A DNA stretch of 64,000 nucleotides, from positions 5,771,001 to 5,835,000 of the forward strand of contig JAXDDX010000005.1 of assembly GCA_034670405.1 (NCBI GenBank), written 5' to 3'. Origin of the DNA: Hoplostethus atlanticus (Eukaryota > Chordata > Actinopteri > Trachichthyiformes > Trachichthyidae). The notes beneath the pieces were generated by a model. The model did not search any database. It saw nothing but the letters and a program-made list of their open reading frames with translations, and was not told where the DNA came from. Below are positions 1-13,255 of the stretch, piece after piece; the stretch's first letter is position 1; each line of letters opens with the position of its first letter. Position numbers and translations under genes: made by a program.

Positions 1-2240
1 TCTTCCTCCTGTTCATAACTCATTATATTGAGATATGCACAGTAGGGGGGACCACAACTCTGTCATCAAAGTCATCAAACAGAATCTGAAAAAACAAATT
101 AAATAGTAAATTCTGTAACGATGAGCCACTTACCTCGGTCAGAAAATGAGCAACATGCCTGTGCCTATGGCCCAGCAAAAAATATATGAATCGCAATCAG
201 TCAAAGTCCGACCTTGACGTTATTGCAGAGAAACATGACCCTTTACTGTGTCTCTTATGTCTCTCACCCAATCTTTCCTGTCTCTCTTTACTGCCAACTA
301 TTGATTAAAGAAAAAAAATGGCCCAAGAAAAAGAAAGAAAGGACAGATTACTGTGATCAAACTAGAATGTACACACCAATGCAATGTGTCAGTCTTGCCA
401 ACCGCAAGCGACAGGACCCACATTTGCTTGTCTTATAAAAAGCGTGACACCTGGGAAATATTGACAGCCCATTTATGTTACAGCTATCAGTAAAGACAGG
501 TTGAAAGTAAGAGAGATTAAAATGAATAAATATTAGTTGGGGGAGCTAGAAGACGGACAGAAAAGAGAGACAAGACACTGCGGCGCACCATTACAGAATA
601 ACTTTTTTTTTCTTTCAGACAAAAGCAATCTATGATGTCCATCACACTGAGTCCTACTGGGAGGGAGAATTGGCATCTGGCGGCGTCAACAATTAATGTG
701 TGAGGGTAGTGCAGCTCTCCATCAGCCTCCTGTAAATAGCTGGCATGTGGAGAGCTCCTCAGCAGATGTTACACAAGAATTCATTAGCGTCCCCTGTTCC
801 TCATACTTGTCCCCAGAAAGCTATTATCCACAGAGCTGAGCTGGAGGAGTTTCCGTAAAAATAAACTCCCATCCATCCCAATCTCACAATGTAGATTCCT
901 TGCTCCAAAACATATTCTGGTCTCTTTTTTTTTTTGCCTCCGAAAAGAGCAACTATGTTGGTGTGGTGTTTCATGCTCGCACTAATACGATATGACTTTT
1001 GTTGTTGGTTGCAGGTCACGACAAAAACTGGAACAAAAAGTACTGTAAAACATGAATGTTATGAAAGGTGTGATTTAGTTACGATGCCAAAAGGCATCGT
1101 AACGCCAAGTATGTCTTGAAGTAATTCTTCAAGATCTCTGTTTAACCTGCACTCCACAACATGTCAAAAGCATTATCTGCATTATCTTTCGGCCCCAGCA
1201 TCCCATACAAAAAACTACCCCTATGTCTTTTCTACAACGCCATATAAATCTATGTTTAAACATTATATTACCTGTTCTTCTCTTTTTATCTTCTGCCATG
1301 TTGATGTAAGCAAGGACCTAAACTTCAGGTGAGCCTCTTCTTATAGGCTGCAGGACTCTTGCCAGTCTAACTGGATAATTATGTGGCAGGATTTTCACAT
1401 TTAGGTTGATGAGCAAGTCATGGTTGAGGTTCAACTATGTTGACCTGACATTTTTCTGTTTCTTCAAATCAAACATCTTACTTGTGCTATTTAAATATAT
1501 TTCAAGTCAGGAGAGACTAGTTGTATGGAAAAGCAAGGTTTATTGGTGATAACAAAATCTGAGAGTATTGGCGATAGCTCCGGTTGGGATTGAATGGGTT
1601 AGAGGCGAAACCCGCAGATCTCTGAGGAGCAGGAACTCCCCCCTGTAGGCCGTTCTTCATGGTGGGGTAGATTCGCTGATGATCAACTGGAGCCTGGCAC
1701 TGGTGGTGGTGGGGAGGCGGTGGGGTGCAGCAGCGATGCACCTGAAATGACAGAGAGATGGATGTGGCAGGTATCTGTATATGTACGGGTGTGGCGGCTT
1801 GCCATTGATTCCTCTGAGGGAGGACTGGGAGTGCCCTTGCTTAAAGGGCCTGATTGAATAACGAGTGAGGCCAGTGCGGAAGAACGCCTGGAGTAGCGAT
1901 GATAAATAAGTGATGGATAGATACGCTAGGTAGTCTTCCTGATTGAACTTGCGCTAAGCTTCATGTCTACATTCGAAATCTACATGCAACAACAGGAAGT
2001 GCATTGTTGTGTAGATATGATTGAAGACGGTATTGGCAAATCGATGATTCCTCTATCATATCATCATATCATCTCATATCTATATCCTCTATGTTTGGAT
2101 CACAAACTGACGGTGGGCGGGGTTCATTAAGTATCTCTTCAAGTATCTCTAGAAAATTTTAGCTTCATGATATCCTTTGGGAAACGCATTTTCAAGAACT
2201 GTCATGAAACTGTGCATGAAGTATGTCGTGAATTTTCAAG
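1..2240. other. Non-coding stretch, no gene recognised
   Basis: I see no exon with splice signals and family similarity, and no recognisable transposon, in this stretch. Short open frames are present but have no coding character. The only structured element is a small perfect hairpin at 1078-1103, listed separately. Short runs of T and AT-rich segments are unremarkable for fish intergenic DNA. Confidence 0.5.
1078..1103. repeat. Perfect short hairpin
   Basis: An 11-bp stem, GTTACGATGCC at 1078-1088, is followed by an AAAA loop and the exact reverse complement at 1093-1103. It is not followed by a T-run terminator context and sits in AT-rich non-coding DNA. Function unknown; it may be the core of a small palindromic repeat. 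Confidence 0.6.
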
Positions 2241-2690
2241 ATCAAAACCAACCCCAGTTTAGTCCAGTAAAGTCCAAGACCAGGTCCAAAGGGGGTGGAG
2301 ACCAAGTCAAGGCCCGAGACCAGAGAAAATCAAGGCCTATTCAAGACTACAATAGGCAATGTACATGGCCACTGTAAAAAGTTTAAGGAGTATTATGGGT
2401 CAACAGAGATGCAGGTCTATCTGCAGGAGCTCTATGCTAGAACTTCAAGTATGAGGTCAACTTCATATAGGTTTCTACAGGTGAAATTCTTTCGTTTTTA
2501 GTGTTGGGGAGAAAATAAACCAAACATCCAATACCAGTTTTTTTAAATATTTTAAGATAGGAAAGAGTCGATTCAACATCCAGTAGTGGCCGAGGCCAAA
2601 GAGGCAAAGGTATCGAGAGAAGTCCAAGACTTCCAAGTATTCGAGGCTGGACTCGGGTACTACGGCCCCGCTTGTATCAAATGTCAATTA
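2240..2690. repeat. Degenerate dispersed repeat with repeated 'CAAGACC'-like words
   Basis: The stretch is built from variants of short words such as CCAAGACCAGG, GAGACCAAGTC and GTCCAAGAC, recurring at about 2270-2350 and again at 2620-2650. This recalls a degenerate interspersed repeat seen in fish genomes, but I could not identify ends or a family. Confidence 0.3.
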
Positions 2691-2699
2691 AAAAGAAGA

Positions 2700-3650
2700 A
2701 CAGGTGCCGAACTTGACTTGATTTGACATAAATATAGGTAATATTTATGTCAGGGGGGACAAAACCCTTTCGGCAGTCTGTCTTCTTCAAGGGGCCAGAT
2801 CACCAAGAACGCTTTGTCTGTCGGGAAAGAAATATCGCTTACCCTTGTCGAGTTTGACCCCATTCTTCTTTTTAATTGATATTTCATTTCCATCAAGTCA
2901 TTTTAGTGTGTAACCCAACACTGGGGACTTCGGCTACTTCTTCCACCAGGATCAAACTTGTATTTAAATACAGTTATATGAAGGCTCGAGTGCATTGTGA
3001 GAAATTGTTGATTGATTCCTTTGCTTCCAACGACAGGACTAGGAAGAAGAAACTAATAGAAGAAAAATAATAGGTAGCAAACACACCGTTGTTCTTTTGT
3101 GGTTCAGGAAATTGGTTCACCTGAAGTTCATATAAAAAAAAAGTAAATTCCTGCACACACAGGATTGCCTCTTATTTAGTTTTAGCCCACATTTTGGCCG
3201 TAAGATTTCTTGACAAATATGTCCTGAGGAAGGTCTAACAACAGAAATGTGAACATTTGACTACGACATGCAGGAGGTGGCCAAGTTCAACATCAACCCA
3301 ATCAAGCACAAAACCTTCACAACAGCTGTGTAACCTGTTTTGAGCTGATATCAGTAAACGATCCAGGTAGCAGCTATGGACGGCTACATTCATCTCTTCT
3401 TTCATTTTGGCGCTATATTTATTGGGTTTTTAACGTTGGTGCAGCCTGCGTGTGCAAAAATAAATCAATAATCAATGAAATTAAACAAGAATACATTTTT
3501 GCATTGCCCAAATTTCAGGCTTGCAGCATACGTGATACACACAAACACCCACACACTCACAAACACTTTTACCAGTGCCATAGGGTACCACCTGCTCCAT
3601 TGCAAGCCTGTCCATCACCCCTAAACAGCCAATCAATCTTGAATATTGGC
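2700..3650. other. Non-coding stretch
   Basis: Nothing recognisable is present: no exon-like frame with splice sites and no clear terminal repeats. A short ACAC-rich patch lies at about 3536-3566. Confidence 0.45.
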
Positions 3651-3654
3651 ACAA

Positions 3655-3722
3655 CATACCGGCTATCAATCCCACAATATCGGTATTGGTATCGTCAAAA
3701 ACCCATATCAGTCAAATCTTAG
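3655..3722 (-). repeat. GACCGATAT-family repeat, end fragment
   Basis: The sequence ends with CGGTATTGGTATCGTCAAAAACCCATATCAGTC. On the minus strand this is the family's left end (GACTGATATGGGTTTTTGA...). The rest of the element is missing or too diverged to recognise. See the fuller copies at 4913, 12630, 16705 and 55112. Confidence 0.6.
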
Positions 3723-3724
3723 TG

Positions 3725-4905
3725 TAGACCTGGTCCTTATTCATTATTGAATGTCTTTGCAGACAGCTCTGTTTCCGTTTGTACTCTACAACGGCTCCGT
3801 TTCCACCGCGGTGGCGTGTTCAATCCAGTTGTTCTGTCACCTCTCCAGCTGACTCACCACCATCTTCCTCATCAAATCCCATAAACAAGGGAAGCCGGGG
3901 ATTAGTCCCGACTAAATACGCTAAGCTCGTTTGATAATCGCAGCTTCTCCCCGATCTCTGGTAATTAACAATGGACGTGATGAAACTAATCGGAACGACT
4001 GGCTATTCATCGACGCCGTCCATCACCATCGCAACATCGAAATAAATGGCTTTGTCCCCGCATTTCACACCCTTTGTAGAACAAGCTGCGCTCATCCGAT
4101 TCCACCACACTGATATACAGTCACGTCAGCCATACAGTGCCTTTGGGACCTCTGCACATCCAAAGATTTTGGTGTAGATTTCCAATTTTTTGGAATGTTC
4201 TGTTGCATGAAGTAGACTAATCATGCAACATTTTGGAGAAATATGACTTTCATTTCATTGCATTTCATTTGCATTGTTGTGATAATATTTCATTTTCATA
4301 CATCCCTTTCCTGACAAGATAACTTGGGAAGTTTTTGTTAATGACTTATCTCATTGAGGTTGAGTTAGTAGCACCTGGGGCCTGGAAAAATCATCCGCAT
4401 CCAATTAAAAAGGCTAGTCTAAAATGTATAAATTCATGTCGCGGATCATCATTTTATTAATTTCCTCATATTTATTTATTTCATTTCATTCAACGGAAAT
4501 GTTTGCAATTGATTCTCTTGCACACTCGGAGAAAAAAGGGAGGTAAACACAGTGGAGGTTAGAAGAGAGGCAGATCTCTGCAGAAGCCGTCAGCGTAATA
4601 GAATCCGCTTCATTTCATTTGGAGCCGAGATAAACAATCCAAATCATGCTCCTGAAGTGGCCTAATCTCCTTAGGGTGGAGGGCGAGATGGGGCGAAGAA
4701 CATTGTTAAGTTCATCAAAACGGTGGCTGAGGGAGTTGAGGAGTCTGGAGATTCAGGGGGGAAAAGAATCATCCTCCTTCTTCATCCGATTACGTATCAC
4801 ACACTCTCTCCCACCAGTCGCCCTAATGATTAAACTCAATTATTCCTCCGCAGTCAGACAAACGGCGACGTTGGCTGGAGGAGTGTGTTCACGTTCATGC
4901 CGCTG
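3725..4905. other. Non-coding stretch
   Basis: No gene or repeat family is recognised. AT-rich with several ATTTCATTTCATT-type words at about 4240-4300 and 4450-4500. Confidence 0.45.
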
Positions 4906-4912
4906 TTCCTGT

Positions 4913-5505
<593 letters not shown>

Positions 5506-6424
5506 CTGAAACATCACTGCTCCTGGGTCTGCTATCTGACATTTTCTTGGCAGGGAGGTGGCACAAAGGACGCAGCATTGTCATTCAGTCAGTATATTTT
5601 AACCCACTATCCTCCAGTCGTCGTTTCACGAAGGCTAATGAACAACGTCGCACACACTGCACAAATTATGATAATACTGACATTTTTACATTCCTTTGTC
5701 TACCGCCAATAACCCACTTATCTCCACCGTTCAATAGATCCTATTTTTCAGGATGTTGCTGTTTTTTCGCCATGGCGTGAATAATTTAACCATCATAAAA
5801 CTTTTAGCCTCCTCTGTGGTAACAAGGAAAGCCACTCTGCGCGCGGGACGCAATGTCATAGTTTATTCATCAGGAGATGCCACGTTGGCCTGAGGGGCGC
5901 ATTGAGATTTGGGGCCTAGGACTTCAGCAAACACCCGCGCATCAGTGTTAATATCCAGCAGACGCGTATTGTTATCGGCAAGGTCGTAGCCGAGCCGCAC
6001 GCCAAAGCTCAAGTGGGCGGGGCATCCGAATGAACCGGACATCCAGCGGGGGGCCTTTTTTTTTCAAAGGTTTTCCCGCAGGAAAACAAGGAGCTGCGCT
6101 GAATAGAGGGTTACAAGCGAATGAAAAATACAGACTGCAAACAGTTTATTCTTTCTGGCAGCGTAACTTTCCATCACGCTGGTATATTTTCAGAGGCTGG
6201 AGACATTCCTCCCCCCCAGGGGAGAGAGGCAGAAAGTAGAATAGCATGATTCTTCCATTTCTGTCCACTGTGCAGGATAAACTCGGGGCTCGGTTGATTC
6301 AGCTTTTACTATGGCATCGCCTCGGGGGAGAGTGATTGTGTGTGTGTCAGAAATTCCACTACCATTCAATAGATGGGGGGATGGGGTCACCCTGCCTTAA
6401 AGAGCCGCTAACCCACCTAAAAGA

Positions 6425-6540
6425 ATGTCTTTAGTCCGGGTTTCAGTGGAGAGTTTTAGTGTCCCATGATGGTCTAAATGCTGTTTCAGAGGCTTTCCCC
6501 AAATTGGTGGGAAAAACATTGGTGCGAGTGTAACAGGTGC
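6425..6540 (-). repeat. GACCGATAT-family internal fragment
   Basis: It contains 'TTTCAGTGGAGAGTTTTAGTG' followed by 'CATGATGGTCTAAATGCTGTTTCAGAGGCTTT'. The same order of words occurs inside the copies at 9995-10620, 12630-13255 and 18801-19140. Neither terminus is present. Confidence 0.55.
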
Positions 6541-8028
6541 GATGTGTGATGGAAAAAAAAGAAATCACACATTGTTGAATATGCAATATTGTTCATGCAA
6601 GCGATCACAACTTTTCTAGCCGCAGTAGCTCTTCACTAGACATGTCCGTGGGCTCCAATTAGCTAGCTTACTCCTCTATAGTAAAAACATGTGATTATAT
6701 TGTTTATGTCAATCACAGGCCACAGGCAATTTCCACTGAAGAGGTAGTTAGAGGTAGATAGAGGTAGTTAAAAGTAATGGATTGCTTGACGCCCTTTTAA
6801 GGCGATAAATACAATATTTTCATATCTCCACACTCCACGAGCCAACTTCTCTTTCATTCTGATATACCCTTTATCGAAGACACAAAAATGCTTGGCTTGA
6901 ACACATTTTTGTTTCTCATTACAGTAAGGTCAGCATGTGCAGGGCAGGCCCCCGTTCCTAGTTCGGGTAAAAATCATTCAGACGATTTCTTGAGCTGTGG
7001 TTCTAAATCGGGTTGTAAGTGACAGTGTAAGTTATTCACTGTGTTAAGAACAACAATTCCAGAAGCTGTGAGGGTTCTTGCCAACATTAAGGTGTTTTTC
7101 CTTACTTCATTTTAGCAATCGCATCACATTTACCCCAGATAACCCCCAACTGGGTAATATCTAAAGAATTCTTGTCATGCATCATTTACAGAGATAATGA
7201 ATGGAAGCGTCTTCACCCAATGGGAAACATGCATACGTCTTCAATTATTATTATTTTTAATTAATGCATGGTTCTGCTTCTACCTTAAATGTCCCACTCT
7301 ATTTGAAGACTTTGAATGACGTCTGACTGCTTGCGGTGCGTTTTTAGACTTTTTTTTTTTTTTGCGTTCCAAACCTTCATCCACGCTTCCAGCCCTGCCA
7401 ACCATTTCCAATAACCGGGGGATGTTGCTGAGGATTTCCTGACTCAGTCTTTGCAGAACATTCGGTTGGTGTTCTCTCATATTAATCTTCCCTTTAATGT
7501 ATTTCACTGTGATAAGAGTTGAAAGCCTTAGAGGCGCTCGGCACCAGAGAAGATCCAGAGATATGGATGTGGGGTAGAGGGGGGTGAGGCAGCAGCAGCA
7601 GCAGCAGCCCAGCAGCCGGCCTGATAAACCAGCAGGAGATCCGGGCCGAGTTACCTATGACACCGGCTCAATCCGTGAACCCTCAGAGGATAACAGCGGA
7701 GCATCTGCAAATTCCTGCTCATTTCTGATATGGGAAAAGTAGCCTCTAACAACATGTGGTGTAATGGTGGAAAAACTGTGCTTTTGCAACAGCTGCTACA
7801 CCCTTTCTCAATGAATCTGTGTTCAGTCTCACAGAAACAAACACACATGCATACATCCATACACCGGGAGGATACTCAATACAAAATATTATAAGCTGCA
7901 TAGCAGTTTCCCTATATCGTGCAGCTTTTCCCTATACCGGAATTATTGTAAATTCCCCCCCTGCATCGACAATAAGGGACAAGAAAGCCGTGAAATTAAA
8001 AATCAAGCATTACAATTTGGAAAAACTG

Positions 8029-8057
8029 TTAATAACATGTTAATAACATGTTAATAA
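8029..8057. repeat. Short tandem TTAATAACATG, about 2.5 units
   Basis: The word TTAATAACATG is repeated directly, ending in TTAATAACGACG. Too short to be informative beyond being a local slippage repeat. Confidence 0.7.
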
Positions 8058-9144
8058 CGACGCATATGTTGTTATTAACTTGAACTGTTTTGAAAAGTTG
8101 CTCAAATATGTGAAGTCCCAACTCCATTGAGAACACGTCCTCTTTTCAGAGTGTAGTAGTTGTTGCAATAGCACACTCACACTGGAACATGTGACATACA
8201 TGTATGTATGCACACACTTTTCACATCATCGTTAGTCTTTATTGAGTGGAGAGAAAAGAACACTGGCTCCCTCCAGTGGCCGTGTTGAAAGAGGGAAGCC
8301 ATGGGAGGCAAAAAGCACATTTGATTTGGCCTCAAGGCGGCCCCAACCTTCAACTCGGGGCCGCATTTCCCCCGATTTGAAGACTAGTGAGGTGAAAATC
8401 CTCATCTGGTATTAACTAAATGACAGAGTGACATTTAACAAGAGGGAAACAATTGAAATCAAGTGGCAGAATGTGAAGGGGAAAGGAAAAAAAAGGAGAT
8501 GAAATTATATTATATACAGTATATATGAGAAAAAGATGAAGAACACCAATTAGTGCATATTGATTTGGTCCCGTAGAAAAAAAGTGGAAGCATTGTTAAC
8601 TACTTCTTCTATCACGCCGACATTTTCCCTCCAGACATGTCAGCCTGTACCTAAAAACCCAGGTTCCTCAGCAGCGTGATGGTGGTGCCTGCAATGCCCA
8701 AAAGCACCCAGTGGGAGAGCACTGACTGGGCCTTCAGCGGTTGGGATAGAAGAGAAAAGGGAAGGGGTGTCAAAGGAGGTTGATTCATGACATGAGACAA
8801 AAAAATAAATAAAACGATCTTTCACAGACAAAAATACTAAGTACTTGAAGTAGTTGATGTTGTTGAAATTCCTTGGTTGCTGATAGAGGTCAATAAAAGT
8901 CATAGATTAATGCCCCGACTTGTTCCATTGGCTGAACCTGCCTGTCTGAGTCGGGCCGGCTAGCAGCTTCAACTCTACTGGGCTTTTTTTTTTTTTTCTC
9001 TGGGATCAAACACAGCAAGAAAGGATAAAGAACAAAAGCAAAAACAAAATAAAATAAAAAACACCCCATGAATAACCGCAATGCCTGTGATGTCCTGGTC
9101 GGAGGTTTGCTTAAATATACATCACCAGTGGAGGTAGGAAAACT

Positions 9145-9420
9145 GGGGCGGTGGTAGCCTAGAGGTTTTTGGAGGAGCAGCTTGTGACTAGGGAGGGTTA
9201 CCGGTTCAAATCCCCCGGAAGAAGCTGGGAAAGCGAATGAGGTCGAGTCGGTGAACCCCCGAGCTGCTCCGCTAGCGCTCAGCGGCCACCAGTAGCAGAC
9301 GGCGGTTCTACTGGGCAGCTCCCAGTGTGAAAGGCATGGGATTGTATGAATGTCTAGCAGGGTGTCGATGGGGAAAGAGCATCTCCGTCAACTTTCCCTG
9401 GATAAATAAAGACTAAAATA
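9145..9420 (+). mobile_element. tRNA-derived SINE
   Basis: The head carries RNA polymerase III promoter boxes in the right order: an A box-like GTGGTAGCCTAGAGG at 9151-9165 and a B box GGTTCAAATCC at 9203-9213. A tRNA-unrelated body follows and ends in GGATAAATAAAGACTAAAATA. Length and layout fit a teleost tRNA-derived SINE. The head does not fold as an intact tRNA with acceptor stem, so it is not annotated as a tRNA gene. The subfamily is not assigned. Confidence 0.7.
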
Positions 9421-9559
9421 ATGTGAACGATGTGAATCACAGTATGAACCTTCAGTGGACAGATAAACCTGCAGATCACAGCTGTTCAATTTCAAGCCGA
9501 TGGAGGAAAGAAAATTACACTATTCTAGTCGACAGTGGCTGTATCTTATACTGCCATGT

Positions 9560-9584
9560 ATGTGTGTGTGTGTGTGTGTGTGTG
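9560..9584. repeat. (TG)n microsatellite
   Basis: A pure TG run of about 12 units in non-coding DNA just downstream of the SINE. Confidence 0.95.
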
Positions 9585-9732
9585 CGCTCGCACGTGTGAA
9601 AGGATGAAGGGTATGAGCGAATTAGAGAATGCATCTGCCTGGCGTCTGAATAACAAATAACACCATTAGCAAGACAGGGGCATTCTCTGCCAGGTCCTCA
9701 AAGATGAATGGCAGTGCCATTGCCCCCCAGCC

Positions 9733-9737
9733 TACAC

Positions 9738-9775
<38 letters not shown>

Positions 9776-9827
9776 CACCCACTCTCAGTTTCACCAGCAC
9801 GCACACACACACACACACACACACACA
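9733..9827. repeat. Compound (CA)n microsatellite
   Basis: Two CA runs (about 9733-9774 and 9799-9827) are separated by a short unique segment containing TCTCAGTTTCACCAG. Confidence 0.95.
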
Positions 9828-9948
9828 TTCATATGTCATATTTAAGGACTGGGTCTGGTGAAGTGTGAAGTGCTGTCATATCTGTGGATGACTAAAGTGT
9901 AAAGGGTACCAATTAGACCTTCAGACTGATCTGTTTTCCACCATCCAA

Positions 9949-9998
<50 letters not shown>
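9949..9998. repeat. (CTAT)n tetranucleotide microsatellite
   Basis: About twelve CTAT units, immediately before a GACCGATAT-family copy. Confidence 0.95.
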
Positions 9999-10004
9999 CC
10001 TCAT

Positions 10005-10620
10005 CAGGATTGGATTGGTATATCGGGGGAATACTGTCCTTTTATTAAAAATCAGATCTGGTCCAATCAGTGCCGTCCACCTCTGATACGATATTATGCA
10101 GTTTGATTGATTACATATTTATTGTAGAATTAATCAATACTACACTGATTGTCTATGGGAAGCCCTTAACCTGTATTGATTTGAATGAGACATTTTGATG
10201 AGATTACACCCAAATATACATGTTTTATTATTATTATTAGTAGTAGTAGTAGCAGTATTATTATTATCCTGGATTTCAATGTAGAGCTCATAAATTGCGT
10301 TGAGTGATATTTCTCCTTTAGTGAAGTTGAACCACACATTCAAACGCCTTAACCTCTCCCACCGTGATTGAAAGGCACAGAGTGTTAACAGGCAGTTGAC
10401 AATTAAGAACCAATAGCAGCGCCGTTCCTCTCAGGAGCTTATCACTGTTTCACTCCCGACCAATACCTAATCGGCACCTCCACACCCAACAATACTCATT
10501 ATGGTCTAAATGTTTGTAATGTAAGTGTTTCAGAGGCTTTTCCCACCCTCACAAGAATACAACTCTGGATTTTTGGCATGAATATGATCAAATTTTAAGA
10601 TATGGAAAAGAAAAATTGTT
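10005..10620 (-). mobile_element. GACCGATAT-family element, diverged copy
   Basis: The order of family words is preserved: GATTGGTATATCGGGG, CCTTTTATTAAAAATCAGATCTGGTCCAATCAGTG, GCAGTTTGATTGATTACATATTTATTG, 'TGAGACATTTTGATG', a (TTA)n tract, then 'GTTTCAGAGGCTTTTCCCACCCTCACAAGAATACAA'. The distal end is eroded. No coding frame. Confidence 0.6.
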
Positions 10621-10683
10621 ATCAGCCTTTATCGGAAATAATAAGTAAACGGAACATAAGTTCTACTCTCCACACAAGGAAGT

Positions 10684-11992
10684 TTAAAGGGGGGGTATTG
10701 TACTCATTTTGGGCTATTTAAACTGTTCCTGGGGGTCTTTACAAGACGTTTGTGAAGTCTATATCAAAAAAAATCCTAAAACCAGCTTCTGTGGTGTGTG
10801 TTTCAGTCTCTCATTTTCTCCATTGTAAAGAACAGGCTCACGGCGTGAGGCGGCCAATCAGAGCAGTGCTCATTACATACAACCTACACGCGATCGCCTG
10901 GCGGAGGCGGAGAGCAGAGCGCTCATGCTAACCATGGCGGCCGCTCCAGAACCAACACTGAGACACTGAGTACATGTTTGAGCCGGAGTCTGACCCAGAA
11001 TGGGAAGAGGCAGCTGAGGCGGTTCCACTTAGTTTCTCAATGATAACAATTCTGTGTAATATTGTACTTTCGTGCCTTGTGTTTGTGGATGTGGATGTGT
11101 GAGCGACACTCTCTGCTGTAGCCGGTCTATTTATGGCTCATGTCCATAAGCTTATTGAATACAACTTGCAGACAAGCTAGGATTGACAATTTTGTTGAGC
11201 CAGTTAACCAATATATTATTGGACGCAATCTATTTGCGTCCAAACAGCGCAGCCAAACAACCAAACACGATTGTACTAATGGTGGCTAAAGTTTACCAAG
11301 CCTGACACGTTCGACAGACTTATAAAACAGACACTGGTCCCAACAAATAACTTTAAGATGAGTCCTGACTCCAACCAATAACTTTACTTTTACTTTACTT
11401 TACTTTTAATGACTCCAGCTTTAGTTTTCTTACTTCTTCCACGCCCAACAAGCCCGTGGCTAGCCCCGCTAGCTCGTTAGTTAACCAGCAGTGAATATAC
11501 TAACCAGACTAATTTGGTAAATTAAATCAAAACATGGTGACACTTACAGATTCCAATTTTGCAGATGGGTCACGTACCTGCGGGCGATTATGTTTTCCCG
11601 AGCAGATGCACTGGAACACATTTAGATTGGAAGTTAGGAATACCGACTCTGAATTATCGATTTCCGAGTACAATGGAATGCACCATAAGCAACGGCTTGC
11701 GGCGCTGCTGAGAGCTGCATTTTGCGACGACGTAAATGGGATTGGTTGTTCAACTGGGCGTGGGCATGCTCTGAGAGGGGCTGGATTTGCACCTTATGAC
11801 GTCCAAAGGAACCATTTTCTGAAACGGGCTGTTTTTCTCCTATCTTTGGCACCGTTTTGGGAAAAAGGAAAATACAGAAAAACGGGTTGACTTCCAGATT
11901 TCAAATTTTCTCAGCTGCTTAGGGAAGTAATTTCCTGTGGAACATGTATAAGCGCCAGGAATGAACCATTTTCCATAATATGGGACCTTTAA
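10684..11992. mobile_element. TTAA-flanked non-autonomous DNA transposon (piggyBac-like)
   Basis: The left end reads TTTAAAGGGGGGGTATTGTACTCATTTTGG and the right end reads CCATAATATGGGACCTTTAAA. Read inward, both ends are TTTAAAGG(G/T)... with partial similarity beyond, and both abut a TTAA, the target site used by piggyBac-type transposases. The interior is non-coding, with a CG-rich block at about 10840-10930 and an isolated 118-codon frame of no recognisable family. Length about 1.3 kb. Superfamily is inferred from the TTAA and ends only. Confidence 0.5.
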
Positions 11993-12471
11993 AGTTTCTC
12001 CAATGTTGACATATATTTCATCATAATGTGAAGTGCTGCAGGATGAGGCGCGAACACAAATTTGCGCCTTCTGAAAACAACATAATGAATTTGCTCCAAA
12101 GCAATGTGTGACTTCTTTCCCTCATTACTATTTTTTTTTATTTCCTCACCGCTGTTGTGACTTATCGCATTTGTAAATTATTGTTTTTTGTCCCTTAAGC
12201 GAGATCTTACAGGACGGAGGCAGCGTGTTTTTGGCCTCGCGGATCGTTTGGATTTCCATCTCATTTGAGATTAGCCCGAGAAGAGCTGTGGTTTTTTTTG
12301 GATTAGCTGAGCTCCTCTCTCTCCCTCTGACACCCTCAGATAAGGGAGCCCGGAGTCGCCGAAACACACTAGTCAAGGGAAAAAAAATGGCCCTTTTTTT
12401 TTCTACATGGTTAAGACTTTCTGCTTTTCCTCCTGTTGCCCAATGCTAACTCTTTGTGGAAAGGATTATTG

Positions 12472-12475
<4 letters not shown>

Positions 12476-12567
<92 letters not shown>
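12476..12567. repeat. (GA)n microsatellite
   Basis: A pure GA run of about 46 units, continuing into a GTGTGAGTGTGAGTGAG-type imperfect tract to about 12596. Confidence 0.97.
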
Positions 12568-12569
<2 letters not shown>

Positions 12570-12629
12570 TGTGAGTGTGAGTGAGTGAGTGTGTGAGTCT
12601 GGGGAGAGCGGTTATAGTGCTGTCAAGGG

Positions 12630-13255
12630 GTTAGTCCGATATAGGGGGCCGATATTGGCCTCCTATATTAAAAATCATCCAGTCGGTGTCATCCACCTCT
12701 GATATGATGGAGCTTCTTGCCTGACCACACCTAGTGAAAATGTCCGGAGATCGGACCAGAAAAATCCTAAAAGTATTTAATTAATTGGAATTTCAGTGGA
12801 GAGTTTTAGTGTCACATGCGGTTTCAGAGGCTTTTCCACACTGACAAGAATACAATTCTGGGGAAAACACTGAACACTTTTGAAAATGTTCCAATTTAAA
12901 GTGGTAATCCACGAGATCCTCTTTTTTTTTTTTTTTTATTATTAAAACTTTTGTAGTTTCTTTGAGTTTCTGTAGGTGGCGCTCTTGTTTTGTCTGTTCA
13001 GCCATGGTGGCTATCGCTGCTCATGCTAACTACCCAGTTCTCCTTGTAGTTATTCCAAACAATCCGGAAACGTAAAAAAAACATCACTTCCTGTGTACCA
13101 GAGGATTCTGGGAAAGTCCTACCTGACACTGGGTGTTTAGAACAGTAGTTAAAAACTTTCATGAACTGGCTATAGGTTGAATCATTATTGTGTTATATAT
13201 CAGCTTATATACTGTATACATTTATTATCGGCCTTCGAAAACACATATCAGTTCA
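12630..13255 (-). mobile_element. GACCGATAT-family element, near full-length copy
   Basis: Starts TTAGTCCGATATAGGGGGCCGATATTGGCC and ends TTATCGGCCTTCGAAAACACATATCAGTTCAA, the two family termini in inverted orientation. Interior words include 'GGTGTCATCCACCTCTGATATGATGG', 'TTTCAGTGGAGAGTTTTAGTG' and 'TTTTCCACACTGACAAGAATACAATTCTGGGG'. The middle (about 12900-13190) does not match other copies and may be a secondary insertion. No transposase. Confidence 0.6.

Larger units (their letters stand above)
5515..9140. other. Mostly non-coding stretch with minor repeat fragments
   Basis: No host gene is recognised. It contains a GACCGATAT-family internal fragment (6425-6540), a short (CAG)n-like patch at about 7592-7608, and a triplicated 11-bp word (TTAATAACATG) at about 8029-8057. 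A GC-richer patch with CG dinucleotides at about 5830-6060 has no adjoining exon that I can see. Confidence 0.45.

Noticed and set aside
11534-11890. 118-codon + strand open frame
   Set aside because: Lies inside the TTAA-flanked repeat element, with no family similarity and no splice or promoter context.
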